Origin: Polytrichum commune
Taxonomy: Eukaryota; Streptophyta; Polytrichopsida; Polytrichales; Polytrichaceae
Direction: 5' to 3'
Assembly (NCBI GenBank): GCA_950295325.1
Contig: OX485804.1
Coordinates: 22,196,001 to 22,260,000, forward strand
Length of the DNA stretch: 64,000 nucleotides
The notes below the pieces were generated by a model. It ran no database searches. It was not told where the DNA came from and was given only the letters and a program-made list of their open reading frames with translations. Below, one piece after another: positions 1 through 13,100 of the stretch; positions within the stretch are counted from its first letter, which is position 1, and each line of letters begins with the position of its first letter. The position numbers and the translations under genes are program-made.

Positions 1-2180
1 TGCCGGTACATAATATCAGAGTTCTTTTTCTTTTTCTTTTCTACAGGAGAAAAATGTTATGTGACACCGTTACTTAGTTGGGATATACAAGTTGGATGGT
101 CAATTCATGGGTGCGTTGCTTCCCTACTTCCTAGAGAGTACCATGGCCATTTAGCGCCCAAGTGGAGCAATTTAATGCATGGCTACAAGCGGTTTAGAAG
201 CAAGGAAAACAAATTCTTCCATATCACATGTCAAAACCTCCAAAAACAATTCCATGGATTTTTTTAATACACATATTGGCACTTGAATGTTGAAGCAAAG
301 AAGCTATGTATGACGGAGCTCGTGGTGGTGAGAGACTGCACCCCAATGTACTTTCCAAAGAAACATGGCCATATGTCAAAAATTCTTCCCCAAATCAAAC
401 ATGTGACAAAAGAAAGAGAAAATGAATGTGAAAAAGTGGGGAACTACTACATCATTTATGGTATTTAGTGTCACTTGCTGTTTGGAGTTATGTTGTGCTA
501 TAATTTTTTAACTATGGATCTCATTTCTACCAACAAAGGTCAACTTGGTTGTTATAACATTAAAAAATTTACTTGGTACAAATTTATAATAACTAAATTA
601 TGTTATAGCATGCATGTAACTCCAAATAGTAAGTGACACTAAATACCATAAACAAGTGTAGTGCAAAAGGTGGGCATGGTGGGGGGGGGGGGAACTAAGG
701 GGAGGTGGCATGCACGGAGCCAAGGTGGCAACGTGGCATGTGTAATAGGACAAAGTAAGACAAATTAATTAAAAAGAAGATAAAATACATTGTTTTTTGT
801 TAAAGTGCTCCATGGGGGCAAGATAGTGGGTCATAGGGGGGCTATGACACATGAACATGGACATGTATGTATATGATGGGTACGCACGGCATTGATAGCT
901 GATGACATGTGCGCATGGGTGTACGAGGTTGATTTCATCTGGGATTTAATTCATTTGGACATGTGCGATAGACTCGGATGACATGGGTCCAAGCCAGTAA
1001 ACTACAATATTCCTTCATGAAATCTACAAATGTTGGGAACAAAATGGAGGGAAGAAATCTTCATTTACCATAACAATGACACTTCAAGGAAAAAATTGAT
1101 TGGTATACCTTCCTACCATGTATGTTTGATCTTTTGCTTACTTACTCAATGAGAGCTTTTAAGGCATTCAGATGATTAGAATTATTGTAGTTGAACATAG
1201 TGCCTACGGAACCAAAATCAATAAGGTACAATGGTACACATTATATGATATTTTAATGGATTGTTGTTTAAAAAGAGACGTCGATGGACCATCAAAGTAT
1301 AGTCATGTCCACGTAGTCAAACATCATAAGTTTCTTAAAGAATAATCTTTAAAATTATAGTATTGATCATTTTACAATTTCAAAATACCTAGTCCTTGTT
1401 TTCACCTCAAGAATTGGTACTACAAGTGGCAAAAGAAGAGCGAAGAAAAATATATATGATGTTGCTTAGCATATTCCATACATACCTACTTCCTTTAGAC
1501 ACCGATATGTTCTATCTTTAATTGACATTTAAGTATATTTGGACAAACCACTTGTCCCAAAAAAGAAGGGGATGTGTATTTGTGGGGACAAAAACATCAA
1601 ACGGCGACAACAAAAACAATGACACAAAAAACATAACTTTGAATGTTTGTATGTCATGTTCACCAACCATCATATTTGTGTAGTTTCACAATCTAGTGTA
1701 CGTCATATTGACGGTTGGAATTATCCAATATTCATGCATAAATCCAGATATACTCAAATCCTAGTTCTTTATATAACCAAGAACCCTCTCATTCTCTTGT
1801 CACCTATGTGCACATGCATCTCTTTACTCATCTCACCACTTGTGTACTCCCCAAATATAAATCAAAATTTCTCAACGTTATGTTGCGTTATAACATAGCA
1901 GAACGACTGAACTTCCTGGTTATATATGAGTTGTTAAAACATGTGTTGAAAGTGACAAATAGATATGGAAAATTCCTTCAAAAAACTTGAGTCGGTCCTT
2001 TACGATTAACTCTATTGTAAAAGCCCCCCCACCCCCCCCCCCCCCCCCAAATTTTTTTTTTGAAGGACGTATTGATAACAAGTGAGTACCTAGTCCCTTC
2101 CAATTGTCACTTTTCTCCTTTCCTATTCCACGAGTGTTTATGATTGCATGTAAGGAGACCATCATCTTCCCCACAAAGAA
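1..2180. other. Intergenic, no gene seen
   Basis: AT-rich sequence upstream of the RSRC2-like gene. Only short unsupported open frames occur. It holds a MITE at 455-652, a G homopolymer near 680-692 and a C-rich run near 2024-2048. Nothing else was recognised. Confidence 0.6.
455..652. mobile_element. MITE, family 1 (TIR TTTATGGTATTTAGTGTCAC), copy 1
   Basis: Both ends carry the same ~20-bp motif in inverted orientation: TTTATGGTATTTAGTGTCAC on the left, its reverse complement on the right. The match continues less perfectly into TTTGGAGTTA. The element is about 198 bp with no coding capacity. A second copy is at 28651-29176 and a solitary end-like motif is near 32472-32490. Sequence just outside the ends (CTACA) may belong to the TIR, hinting at CACTA-like termini, but no target duplication is clear, so the superfamily stays open. 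Confidence 0.65.
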
Positions 2181-2498
2181 GAAAGCACACCAGCAACGAG
2201 CCCACAAAGCAGGAAGCCGAACCGCAGCAAAACACACATCTTACTTACGCATACTCTGCCCCCTCTTGCTCTTTCTTTCTCTCCCCCTCCGAAAGACTCA
2301 GAAGCGCAAGCCATCGCTGGAAGAAGCCTAGTCAGAGAGAGGAGAAGCTTTCCCATACACCCCCCCTCGCGCACCAGCTTTGTTTGCGGAGACGTAGGAG
2401 CGGGCATGGAAGAAAACAATTGGAAGTGGCTGTGCCGCTGAGAGGAGCAAAACACAACACAACAAGGACGCTGCTACTCGTGTCTGTCGGGCTCAGTA

Positions 2499-2509
2499 TT
2501 AGGGTTTAG
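2499..2509 (+). promoter_or_regulatory. Telo-box-like motif in the RSRC2-like 5' leader
   Basis: TTAGGGTTTAG lies 106 bp upstream of the proposed start codon. Telo-boxes (AAACCCTA in either orientation) are common near plant transcription starts of genes for translation and RNA metabolism. Function here is inferred from position only. Confidence 0.45.
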
Positions 2510-2583
2510 TGTAAGGAGTGTTCTTTGGGTTCTTGTCTCTGAGGGGACATTTTGTGCGACTGGCGAAATTTTGTGGAGCCGTT

Positions 2584-2608
2584 GGGGGGAGGAGGAGGAG
2601 GAGGAAGC
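2584..2608 (+). promoter_or_regulatory. G/GGA-rich leader tract just before the start codon
   Basis: A run of six Gs followed by five GGA-type repeats ends 7 bases before the RSRC2-like ATG, on the sense strand. Repeated GG runs with one-base spacers could form a two-tier G-quadruplex in the mRNA leader. This is seen in sequence; any effect on translation is inference. Confidence 0.35.
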
Positions 2609-2614
2609 AGAAGG

Positions 2615-5600
2615 ATGGAGGACACCGGAGGCGAGCGGCCTTCGTTCCGCAAGCCGGCGCATGATCCTTCGCATCGGAACTACAGGCGTCGGTCGCCAAC
2701 TCTGTCAAAGAGTCCGCCCTCACCTCAGCGCCGTAAGCATCCATAAAGATCTAGTCCTTTGCGTGAGTTCGTGAATTTGTGATCATGACGCAACCCTTGG
2801 CTTGCTTTGTCTGGAGATGAAATGGTTGTTGCGTTGGTTTAGGGTTCCGTCTTTGCCCTAGCCTTATCTCAGTCTTGCTTGAGATTTTCTATCCGTTTTG
2901 TGCACCGGCGAGCCCCTCGATAGCACTAGACAATCGTCCTCAATCACTTCACGGTAAGCTGCTCTAGGTTTGGTCTGGCTCATCCTTTTGAACGCAGCAT
3001 GTAGGTGTTTGAATCTTGATGTTTTATTGACCGCATGGCTAGGTGTTCCACGGGACTTTCTCATATTGACCAATTTTGTTTGCTATATCTTTGGTTGAGT
3101 GTGATTTATGTGAAGTTCCTGTTGTAGAGCTGGCGAACTCTGCTAAAAAAAATGTGGTGTCGGTCGAATTAAAATTTTGTCCAGCTGAAGTGTTGGTCGA
3201 ATTAGGGCTACGTTTCTTATTTTCAAGGTCGAAAGTCGAAGATGAGGTTGACGTGCAGATTTTGATTGCAACATATGCGAGCTGAATTGCTGAATTTTTT
3301 TTGCATGACAAGAATGTGACAATGCATAAGTTTGTGGTCTGTGCATTTGAAATGCTGTAGCCATTTGTGAAGGCCGTTTCTGTTTGAACTTGCGCATAAT
3401 TAGGGTTGATCGATGATTATTGTTATTAATTTGGACATGGTGAAGTTTCTGAATTGTTTCACCGGCACAGGTGGTGGAAAACGCAACCGAAGCACTTCAC
3501 TGTCTCCGGTTCGAGAAACAGCAGGTGGTGCAGGGCGTGTAGATCAAGTGAAGAAGGTGCGTAATAGTGGTTCTGAGAGGAATGACCTTAAAGAACGAAA
3601 TTATCGAAGTGGACGAGGAGATCATTCTCCAGTCTCAGAACGAACATTCCAGCCACCTCACCACACTCATCACCACGGTCGCAATCACAAGGTAGATTAT
3701 AATGACCATCAAGGGGATTCCAATGCTCATGCTGGCTCACGACATGAAACGTACAGGCGTGAACCTGAGTCTGACCGATCAGATTGGAACGACAGGCCTA
3801 GGGAAGACAGAGGGCACAGAGATAGAGAGAGAGATGTTGATAGGGGCAGGGACAGAGGAAAGGGTTTTGATAAAGATGATGATAGAGGTCGAGGAGGGGA
3901 GAGAGGTGGGGGAAGGAATGGAAGCAGAGGAAATATGGAAGGGAGGGATGACACTCAATCAAGAGTCCGGACGACCGAGTGGGATAGAGAGAGGGACAGA
4001 GACAGGAGGGGACCAAGAGACAGGGACCGGGGCTATAACCAAGGTAGTGATGGAGGAGAAATGAGGTATAAGGAGAAGGAAACACATGAGCATAGGTACA
4101 GGGATAATAACAAAGATGGCGACCGTCATAAAGGTTCAGGGAACTCCAGAGGGGATAGGTTGAAGGATGAAGAGGCTGCCAGAGTCACTGAATCTCGTAC
4201 TGAAAGAGATAAGTCTAAGGATCAGAGCAGCCAAAGAGACAGGGACAAAGATCGGTTGCGTCCAAGGGAGGACAAAAATGGCCGTTGTGTGTCCCAAGAG
4301 GTCGGAAAGTTGAATTGCCTTCCTGGCTTTGAAGAGGATGAAAGCGACAGGGTTTCGGATGAGGCTGGTGTGCATCCCAGTGCCACTCAAGGTGACCGAG
4401 GCAGAAATGAAGACGAAGGTGAGAAGGATAGAGGAAAGGACAAGGGTAAGAGGCATAAATCTGTTGTAACTAGAGATGAACGGGAACGAGGAACAACTGG
4501 ATGGGATCAGGTAGTAGTGCCTGGCATGTCAGGCCCTTCTGGTAAATCCAGTAAGGAAAAAACAGGTGTGAGCTCAGTTATCGTGTCTGATGTGTCTGGA
4601 ATTGGAGGAATAGAGAAAAGTGGTGGAAGTGAGGTGCGGGACCATGCAAATGCTGCAGGACAGCTTCCATTATCGGAGGGAAAGAGTGAGGTGGACATGG
4701 AAGGTAAAGGAGCTATTGACCTTAGTAGTGGTGCTCAGCAGCCAGAGGTTCATGACAGTGGGCTGAATCCAGGTGGAGTGGAATGCAGCAAATCAGCAAC
4801 TGTTGCAGGTGGAAAACCTGCAAAGAGCTCCAAATGGGGGCCTGCACCATCTACAGAGGGTTCTATGACAGAAGAAGTTGCTAATGATCTCAACGCTGCA
4901 AAAATGGCTGCCATTAGAGCAGCAGAGTTGGGTGAGTGTGTGAATATCATGGTCACATTTTTGTAGTACACTAGATTCTTTCAAACTGCTAAATCAATCT
5001 CCTGACAAGAAATGCTTGTGTGGTAACACTGCCAATGGATAGTGTGCAATACAAGTTCAAAGAATCATAGGAACCTGTCTATAGGGAATACAAAAATCTG
5101 ATATCTATAAGGTGGGTTAGACAGTACTCAGTGTGACAGGATTACATGGGGCATGTTTACTAGGAGCAAGTTGCATTCATCCTCTTATTGCTTTTGAAGG
5201 ATATTTTCATCTGAAACAATGTGGAAAGTTTTCAGCTACTTTTACAACAAGGAAACAATGAGTGATGTACACATGTATCACTGTGGGCATATATTATGTA
5301 GTTCTTATTTTGAATTGAGATTGGATGCTATTGTGGAAATCAAGAGGATCTTACAGGTATCTTGATGATGATGTGTTGCAGTCAACAAGAACTTGAGTTT
5401 AGCAGGTTTCATGACAGCAGACCACAAGAAGAAGCTACTCTGGGGCAGTAAAAAGGCTGAGGTGGAGCAGGTATCATCACAATTCTACCCTGGTAGGAAA
5501 AGATAAAACATGGGAATTGCTGGAAGTTCTGGAATGTCCAGCTTTGGGTATTGGAGACTCAAGTACAAGTAGGTCCTAGAATATGATCTGTTGGTCTCCT

Positions 5601-6297
5601 CCTGGTTAGCAATGTGGATTTGCCTAACAGCGTAGGCCCTGTTATGGGTAATTGAAATTTTTGGCATGGCCTGGAGATCAGTAGTCCTTTAGATGTATGC
5701 ACTGACTACTGTAATTTTTGTCTTTGATGAGATTTCAAGTCTTCACGTGAGGACTTGCACATACATAGCTATGAGGAGTACTTGTTGAACGTTGACCATG
5801 TTGAACAGGCACTGTGCTATTGGTACGGTTGCATGTGAGTTTTGTGTTGTGTAACTTAACCTGAAGCCTTTGCATGTTGGGACAGGAACCAGTGGTTGCA
5901 GCTGCTGGAACAAATCGGTGGGATACAGTTCATTTTTCAGATCGTGATCGGCGAGAAAAATTTCATAAGCTAATGGTAACTTCTGCACTGTCTTCTGAAT
6001 CTTAATAATGTGAACATCTTGTTTTGCTGTCAACCCTGAAATTGGAGTTTCTTTCTTGTTTCTGTTTTGATATCAATTTGTAAGTAGAGATTTTTAGTAC
6101 CTGAAATTGAGGATTTGTTGTTGTTGATCCCATAGGGTGTGAAGGGCGATATAAAAGAAGGTGAAGCACCACCACCACCAACTGGCACAGCGGTTTTTAC
6201 AGAAGAGAAGCAAAGAGAGCTTCAAGAAGATCTAGAGAAACAGTTCAGTCAGGGACTGCGAAGACGCGATGGGCGTACAGTTGGATTAGGCCTATAG
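2615..6297 (+). CDS. RSRC2: RSRC2-like arginine/serine-rich coiled-coil protein, 5 exons
   Basis: Predicted nuclear SR-related protein of 639 aa, likely acting in pre-mRNA processing. Exons: 2615-2732, 3471-4931, 5382-5470, 5886-5975, 6136-6297; all introns are GT-AG and reading phase is kept across every junction. The N-terminus is basic and Ser-rich, with SPPSP and RSTSLSPVRE motifs. A long RD/RE/DR-rich low-complexity region spans about aa 110-290. A conserved C-terminal block includes LVNKNLSLAGFMTADHKKK (about aa 525-545), FSDRDRREKFHKLMG at the exon 4/5 join, and ends QFSQGLRRRDGRTVGLGL. That ending is characteristic of RSRC2 and the SMAP domain. The start ATG has a good context (aaggATGg) and follows a purine-rich leader. 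Exon 2 could be read through as a 517-aa frame, but joining to exon 3 restores the family sequence. No truncation seen. Family call is strong; molecular role is inferred. Confidence 0.88.
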
Positions 6298-7476
6298 TGA
6301 GATTTCTCAATCTCATTCAGGGCGGCACAAAGTAAATTTAAATTATGTTGGGGTATGGCTAGTTGATCGGTTTTCTTGGCACATCATCATGGCAGCTTGT
6401 GCATGAATGTGAGATGATGAGATCAAAAGAAAAAGGGTTGGATGCAAGGAGGCAGGGGCTGACAGGTTTGGCCTTTGAGAAGGTTTTGTATTATGTTCAC
6501 TGTAGAAGGTCAGTCCAAGAGGCTGGCCACTACAAACTAAACTCTCCCTGTGGAGAGTTTTTTGTGGGATATTTTGAAGTAGACCTACATGGGACTGAAG
6601 GACATCTTTTGAAGTGACTTTTCCAGAAAGCTGGAGTGATGCCATGTTGAGCTTTTGATTGTATCAAGGAGTGTAAATAACCTGTATGTTTTTCTGACGA
6701 CATCTAGAAGTATATTAATTGGTGTAAGTTGTAGCTCCACTGGCAACAGATCGTAGGTTCTGAGATGCAGCTTGAAAGACAAGTTGTTTACTATGTGGAA
6801 CCATAATTATGGCTCTCTTGTGTAACAGTTCACAAGTTCTTTCCCTTTGTTTTAGTAGTTTTTTCACAGAATTCTGACCATGAAACTGAAAAGATTCGCA
6901 TAAGCAACTGGTGGAGAAGGCTAGAGGCTTGTTTATATTTGTGACTGAGCTGCTACACTGGGAGGTTTTGTATGGACAATTTTCTATGTATTTGAATTAT
7001 TGATTCAGTTTTGGATGCATGAGTGGCTACTCATTGAACATTTTCTTTTATACTTAAATCTTCTCGGAATTGAATATGAAAATGGATATATAGGCAAGGT
7101 GTGTTGAGGAAGTTGACAATATAAGGATCACGTGGTAATTCCACTGGACCATGTCACTGGGGTCAATATTTTGAAACAAAAATGAAAGTGGTTTAGGCCA
7201 CTCTTGTGCCCACGTGATTTCTGGCACAATTTGGCAACTTCGCAATAAGTTACTTGAGCCTAAAAGCGACACTTCGAGAAGCTTTTTCTATTTCAGAAAA
7301 TTAGCATGAAAATTTAAATTCTTTCCATAGATTTACAAAACTATAAAAAGTCTGCACAACTGTTTTCAAAATATAGAGAAATTCATACGTAACCTACATG
7401 AATTTGCAGAGTCATGTTAAGAAATGAGCCTTTAACTATCTACTGGGGGGTCCATGGATGTTGAAGTCTTGGGCTG
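6298..7476 (+). other. RSRC2-like 3' UTR and following intergenic DNA
   Basis: No coding potential is seen. The first ~600 bases after the TAG are T/G-rich and probably 3' UTR. No single strong AATAAA signal was found, so the polyadenylation site is not fixed. Confidence 0.4.
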
Positions 7477-8494
7477 GGGAGAACCGGCAGTTAGTTACAG
7501 ATGAACCGGTTGAAGTTCAAGACTGCAGGAAAATTACTGATCAGTTTAGAGGAATTTATAGAATATACCCCAATTTAATAAAGGAAAACTGAAGGATGTC
7601 AACATGTAACTGGTTGGACTTGCAAACACTAGGATCTCAACTGATTATGTCCAAAAATCTTCTCAAACACTGGTTGGATTGCTAGGCAAGAATCATCACA
7701 AAATCAACCTTATTGCAGGTGGGAGTCTTCTATTGAATGAGGGTGTTGTCCCCCTTTTGTAAACTGCCTCGTTGAGCGGGTAGATCCTCAATTAATTATT
7801 GTGATTGGTCAAAGTTGGTGCTCTTCTTAAAGTGTTCTTGCATCCTTCTTACACCACTACTATGAATGGCCAAAGTGGTGTAATTTTGTACTTGATGCAT
7901 ATTATTAATTGCTTTGAACAATGGCTTACTCAATGGCACCGTTGCACTCACTTGTTGACACTTTAAGGGTGAAAAATAGGTGTTTCCAAAAGAAAGGTGT
8001 TACTTTAAGGCATTGCAACCTTATGTTCCCAAATTAGGGGGTAGGTTGGCTTCAGTGAGGACAACCATGTCAATACATGCATAAAAGTAGTGTTAGAATA
8101 AAATAACACTATTACTAACATAACGTAATACGAATGTGACTTTTTTCAATGAATGCACACAAACTCTTTAATGGTGCTTTGAACAAGAATACCCACGGTG
8201 GGGAACCACTTTTGAGCTCATTTGAGAAGCTCAAGTGAGCTCAAAGAAGGTTCCCACGGGATCATTATTGTGGCCGACAATGATCGGGGAGATTTTTGGG
8301 CATAATCGGTTGAGATCCTAGTGTTTGCAAGTCCAACTAGTTACATGTTGACATCCTTCGGTTTTCCTTTATTAAATTGGGGTATATTCTATAACTTCCT
8401 CTAAACTGATCTATGATTTTCTTGCAGTCTTGAACTTCCACCAATTATTTCTCAAACTCAACCGGTTCTTTTGTAACTAACTGCCGGTTCTCCC
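7477..8494. mobile_element. Long-TIR DNA element (about 200-bp inverted arms)
   Basis: The left arm (about 7477-7664) and right arm (about 8286-8494) are imperfect reverse complements over roughly 190-210 bp. Shared landmarks are outer GGGAGAACCGGCAGTTAGTT, an inner TTTAATAAAGGAAAAC block and a TTGCAAACACTAGGATCTCA block. The ~620-bp centre has no long open frame. Long TIRs beginning with G suggest a non-autonomous Mutator-like or foldback element. I could not find a convincing 9-bp target duplication. A third arm lies alone at 19307-19515. Confidence 0.65.
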
Positions 8495-9497
8495 TGATCA
8501 TCATAGGTGGCCGACACTAAGAGGTGAATTAATTACACCTCACTGAGTCGGCCTCTCATTTTGTGCCCCCCTTGATACCTCAATTTAAGCATGGCTACTG
8601 TAAACTGATCAATAAATTGGTTAATAAACTCAACGTGTGCATATGCCATGAGTGGAGTTGATGGCTAGGCTAGTTGTTTGGGAGTGGTGAGGTCCCAAGT
8701 GTGAATATCCTAGTTGGCCCCCATAGCACAATTATGTATGCCTGGGTAGGCTCCACACTATGCGGTGACATGCCTAGATAGACATAGACATACTAATTGG
8801 TGGGAGTTTTTGATTTTGTATGTTTAATGTGCACAACTATTTTGATTGGTGTTTAACAGAACTACTAGAAGCCTTCCCCGTCTCTATCTATGTACCCCCT
8901 AACGATGTGCACCAAGTAACTATTACATACAAAGGTATACGGGCCTTAAATGGACTCTTATTTTCTGTCAACACCCACTTCTCGTAGGATATGAAACATG
9001 CATTTAGTGTGAGATGATTAGCAAATCCAAATTGTGCATGTAGCCACTTTCCTCTAAATGTCCAGAGTTCGTATGGATTTCCTAGTCATTGTCCAAGTGA
9101 AGATTCTTTGAGTTATTAAATGATCACCTAGATCCTCCCCCTAACAGTTATAATGACTATTGCATCTACGATGGTTAACAAATTGTGGGCATGTAGTCCA
9201 CTTTCATTTCAACACATGCCTTGTTGGTGTCCATTCTTCGATTTGCATCGAACTATATACCACTTGAATATGGATTTCCGTTTAAGATCACAAACCGAAT
9301 TAGGCATGTCTACCTTAACTCTCGAGGGCCAAGTGAGGTTATTGGACATAACCATTTAGGCGCCCTCCCCTCTTGACCCTATGATCAAGGAGATCGATGG
9401 CCTAGATTGAGGGGGGAGGAGAACAAGAGTTACTTTTGCAGAAGTCGTCATCTTCCCTAAACCCAGAATGCCACGTCATGCACCAAATGGTTATAGA

Positions 9498-9910
9498 CGA
9501 CTAAGGGAGACATGCCTAATTCAACTACTTATCTTTATCGGACATCTATATTGAAGTGGTATGTGGGTTAGGTGTGGCTCCAAGAACGGATACCAAAAAG
9601 ACTAGATTGTGTTTAAAAGAGAATGGACTACGTGCTCAAAACACGATAACCACTCTGAGCTCAATCGTCAACATAATTGGGGAGACCTTTATGACCTTAA
9701 TGACCTTCATGAACACAAGAATCTTCACCTTGATAATGAATAAGATATTCATATAAGCTCCGAAGATGAATCTGAAGAAAGTGGCTGTGGCCTCAGTTTG
9801 GATTTGCCAATTATCTCGTGCTAATCGCGGGTTTCAGATCCTAGGAGAAGTGGGCTAAATGGAAAAAAGTCAACATTCAAGACCCATCTACCGTTACACC
9901 CATTGTTCCT
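9498..9910 (+). repeat. Dispersed repeat R5, copy 1
   Basis: Shares an ordered series of blocks with 14800-15175, 20915-21245, 50245-50870 and 60370-60590: a GACATGCCTAA-type start, a GATAACCACT...CTCAAT block, ACCTATATGACC-type and AGAATCTTCAC blocks, AAGTGGCTACGGCCTC-type and GGATTTGC blocks, and CAAGACCCATCTACC near the end. All five are in the same orientation. No open frame is shared and no termini were identified, so the class is unknown. Confidence 0.6.
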
Positions 9911-12900
9911 CAAAACATTTGTTTCATGTTCAATCATGGATGTTTTTCTCGTGTGAATTGCGCTCTCCGATGTAATTCACAAATGATCAATCTACATGTG
10001 CAGGTGGTCAATACTGGCAGTGCGGATGTGCATTTTTATTCTGTTTTTCCAAGGCCTCCCATGAGACCATGAGTGCCACTGACTTTCCTTTGCAACTTTC
10101 GACTGCTCTTTGAAACCAATCAAACCTGTAATAAGAGTTCCTGTTGACACATTCCGTAAGGATGTTCTTTCCATACTGTATATCTACACATCCAAAGTTT
10201 TTCAGATATCCGGATATTCTCAGGTTTGCAATGTAATGAGGATGTTTTAAAGCAAAGAAGAACTTTCAAAAGGTCATGGACTCTGTTTTGTAAGAATCGA
10301 GGTAGCTTAAGATGAAAGACTTTCAGTGCGCAAGTGTTGGACTTAACGTTAGAAGAAAAGTTGGTACAAATTTAGTGACTACATCCACAACACTGGTCCT
10401 CACGACAGAAGAATGTGATTCAAATTCACATCTGCAACCTCGTCATTTGTTTACACTCTGCCAAGAAATAAAATCTGATGAGTACACTAAATATTTAGTC
10501 CTATTAGTGCAGGTGGAATATTAGCATGGGCAGAAGACCAAGGGGTCTTGGACCCACGTTATTTCCACTTCAACTAGACGATGCTTGAGACTTATGACCA
10601 ACACCTCACAAAAAAATAAAAAAAATTGTTGCCTAACATCAAAACTAACACACAATAAAAATATTCACCCACATGAATTTCCTAGAAGAAACAATCAACT
10701 TTAAACTACAAATTTGGCATGGGTTGAAATTTATGTGAGCTTTAGAGGCTCACTATGCACACACTAATAAGACTATGTAAGGTAGAAATACCATAACCCG
10801 TTAACCACCCTCTAGCCGTGCACTAGACCGCCGTCATAATGGTGAAGTGCCATTTCTAAAACGGATCATGGCTCGGCAACAACTTCAATGCGTGTACACT
10901 TAGTGTAGTCAATGGGAGTCAAGTGTTAATGTACTCATGAGGTAATCGATTTAGGCGATGTTCTGTATGGAAATGTGGATTACTGTGTTTGGTGTAGGGA
11001 GAATCTAGTGAACGAGTAGGGGGTTGGACAACTTTCCACTTTGAAAAATTGTAGCATTTTTTGTATAGGGCAGAAAAATATGTAACAACTTACATTCTTC
11101 ATGAATCCTTCTCATCGATCTAGGAAAATTATCTCATGATTGCCACACCAGATCCTCAATGCGAATCACCTTATTTTCATGGGTTATGGTATTTCTACCT
11201 TATGTAGTGCAGTAGTAACTGTCACTAATTTTCATTTTATTTTCTGTTATGGGCTATGCAGTTTTGTGTACACAGAGTGGAGTACTCTACACGCAGAAGC
11301 TAAGGAGACGTTTCCCATAACATTTTATCAGCTCAAGCTGGATGCCCATGCGAAGCATGATGAGCTTTGAGCACCGGGGTTGCAGATGGTGAACTCTTGT
11401 GGCAAGCCTTATGTTGACAATGTTTAATCTGACATGAATGTATAGAAGCTATTTGCACTTTGCACAGGAATTTCTCTGCGGCAGGATGGATGTGCCAACA
11501 GAAGTGACGTGTTTCTGAGTCGAGCTTTTTTTTCCAGGAAAGTTGGGAGAATGGTGTGTAATCTGATATAAACGCCATAAAGCGAGCTTGTCAAATTCTT
11601 GCATGCAAAATTTTCCTTCAAACTTAACCCTTAAAGGATGCAGGGTCTCAATATATGGCCATATACATGGGCATCACCAAGTTCAGAAATCTTGTTTTAT
11701 ATATTTATGAGTATGCAATCTTATTTTATATATTTTCTCATGTTGAGGTGAAATAAGAATATACCTATACCTGACATTGGCAATTGATATATAACATCTG
11801 TATTTGCATCAAAGGGCAGCCAGATTGCGTATTTGGGCTTAATCTTGTAATAACATTAAGGTATTCGATTGATTTGAAGAGTGCACTTGAGAAATAAGTT
11901 AATTTTAGATAGAAACACTTGTGACATAATTAGCTGAGTTTGAAAGTATGTCGTTCAAATATGCATATTTGTGTATGGAGAGGTCCAGTGTAGGCTTCTT
12001 GGACGTTTGAGGGTTAAAACACTCGGGGAGATTTTGATGTGTTAACGAGGGGACATTCTATTATGGAATTCTCCCTATTTCAAGGTAGGAACTAGCAGAG
12101 GAAGAAGGACATTACAGGTGGCTTGGTATGCACCGTGTCACATGAATCTTCCTCGTGTCTTAAACATGGGAAGGCCATTCGTGTCGGGCTTTTTGAAACT
12201 CTCACGATCTGTCTTTTGGTCGTGACTTTTGATTTTTGGAAAGCCCGACATTAGAGCCTTTCCCGATACATAATGCACTCATGAGATTTACGCAGGTGTG
12301 GCCATACATTCTACATCACATAAAGTCATTGTCAGAAATTTCAGCTTTCGTAGCGGGCATATGCAAGACAATTAGGGGAGTCATGACAATTAATGAATGC
12401 AAGGCGAAAACAAGGTTAAGTATTTAAACTAGATTGACAAATCTCTAACAACAATCACTATTTAGCACTGGGCTCCGGTAATTTTAGACAACTCAGACCC
12501 AACATGAGTGGAATACAGTAAGAAGAGGGAGGTGGCCAATTGCCCCATCAAGATTGGCCTAGAGGCTGAACGGCTTCAAGAGCTTCTGGTAGCCAAAACA
12601 CACTGCAAGCATTTCAAGCAACTCCTTGAACCCACGATGGAGCGATCATCACTCTTGCAAAGCAAATTGCAATCAGATACAGGAACATGCTTTACATTCA
12701 TAATCCTCTATACTCAGCCAAGTAATCGCTTTTGAAATATGTATTGCTAGTATTTATTATGGAGGTAATTTGCTGCTTGAGACCACTTTATTGGTGTACC
12801 TTGAGACATTCCCTGCCGTGTCGCAAAAGAACATCGTGAGAATTGACGTGCCCTCGATGCATAATTTTCTACCCCTGGCGAGTGGCCTCTAGTATAGTAA

Positions 12901-13028
12901 AAGTAATGTACAAAATCCTCTTGCTATGACCAAGTGGTTTCCTAGAGGGGGCCTAAAACTCATCCTACTGGTGGTGGCGCCACCCACAATGGACCATTGT
13001 AGGCTTCATTGATTTGGTAAGCATGCTC

Positions 13029-13100
13029 TCTAATTTAATTGGGCTTAATTAGAATTAATCAGGATTAATTAGACTTAATTACATTCAATCACACTTAATC
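13029..13100. repeat. Short tandem repeat of a TTAATTAG/ATTAATC-like unit
   Basis: Imperfect units of about 12 bp built around TTAATT follow each other five or six times. No function is apparent. Confidence 0.45.

Noticed and set aside
2144-2509. 121-codon plus-strand frame before the RSRC2-like gene
   Set aside because: Lies in the probable promoter/leader, is low-complexity, and overlaps the telo-box; the downstream start gives the conserved protein.
3727-4456. Minus-strand frames opposite the RSRC2-like exon 2
   Set aside because: Reverse translation of an Arg/Asp-rich low-complexity region gives Ser/Leu/Pro-rich frames without family features.
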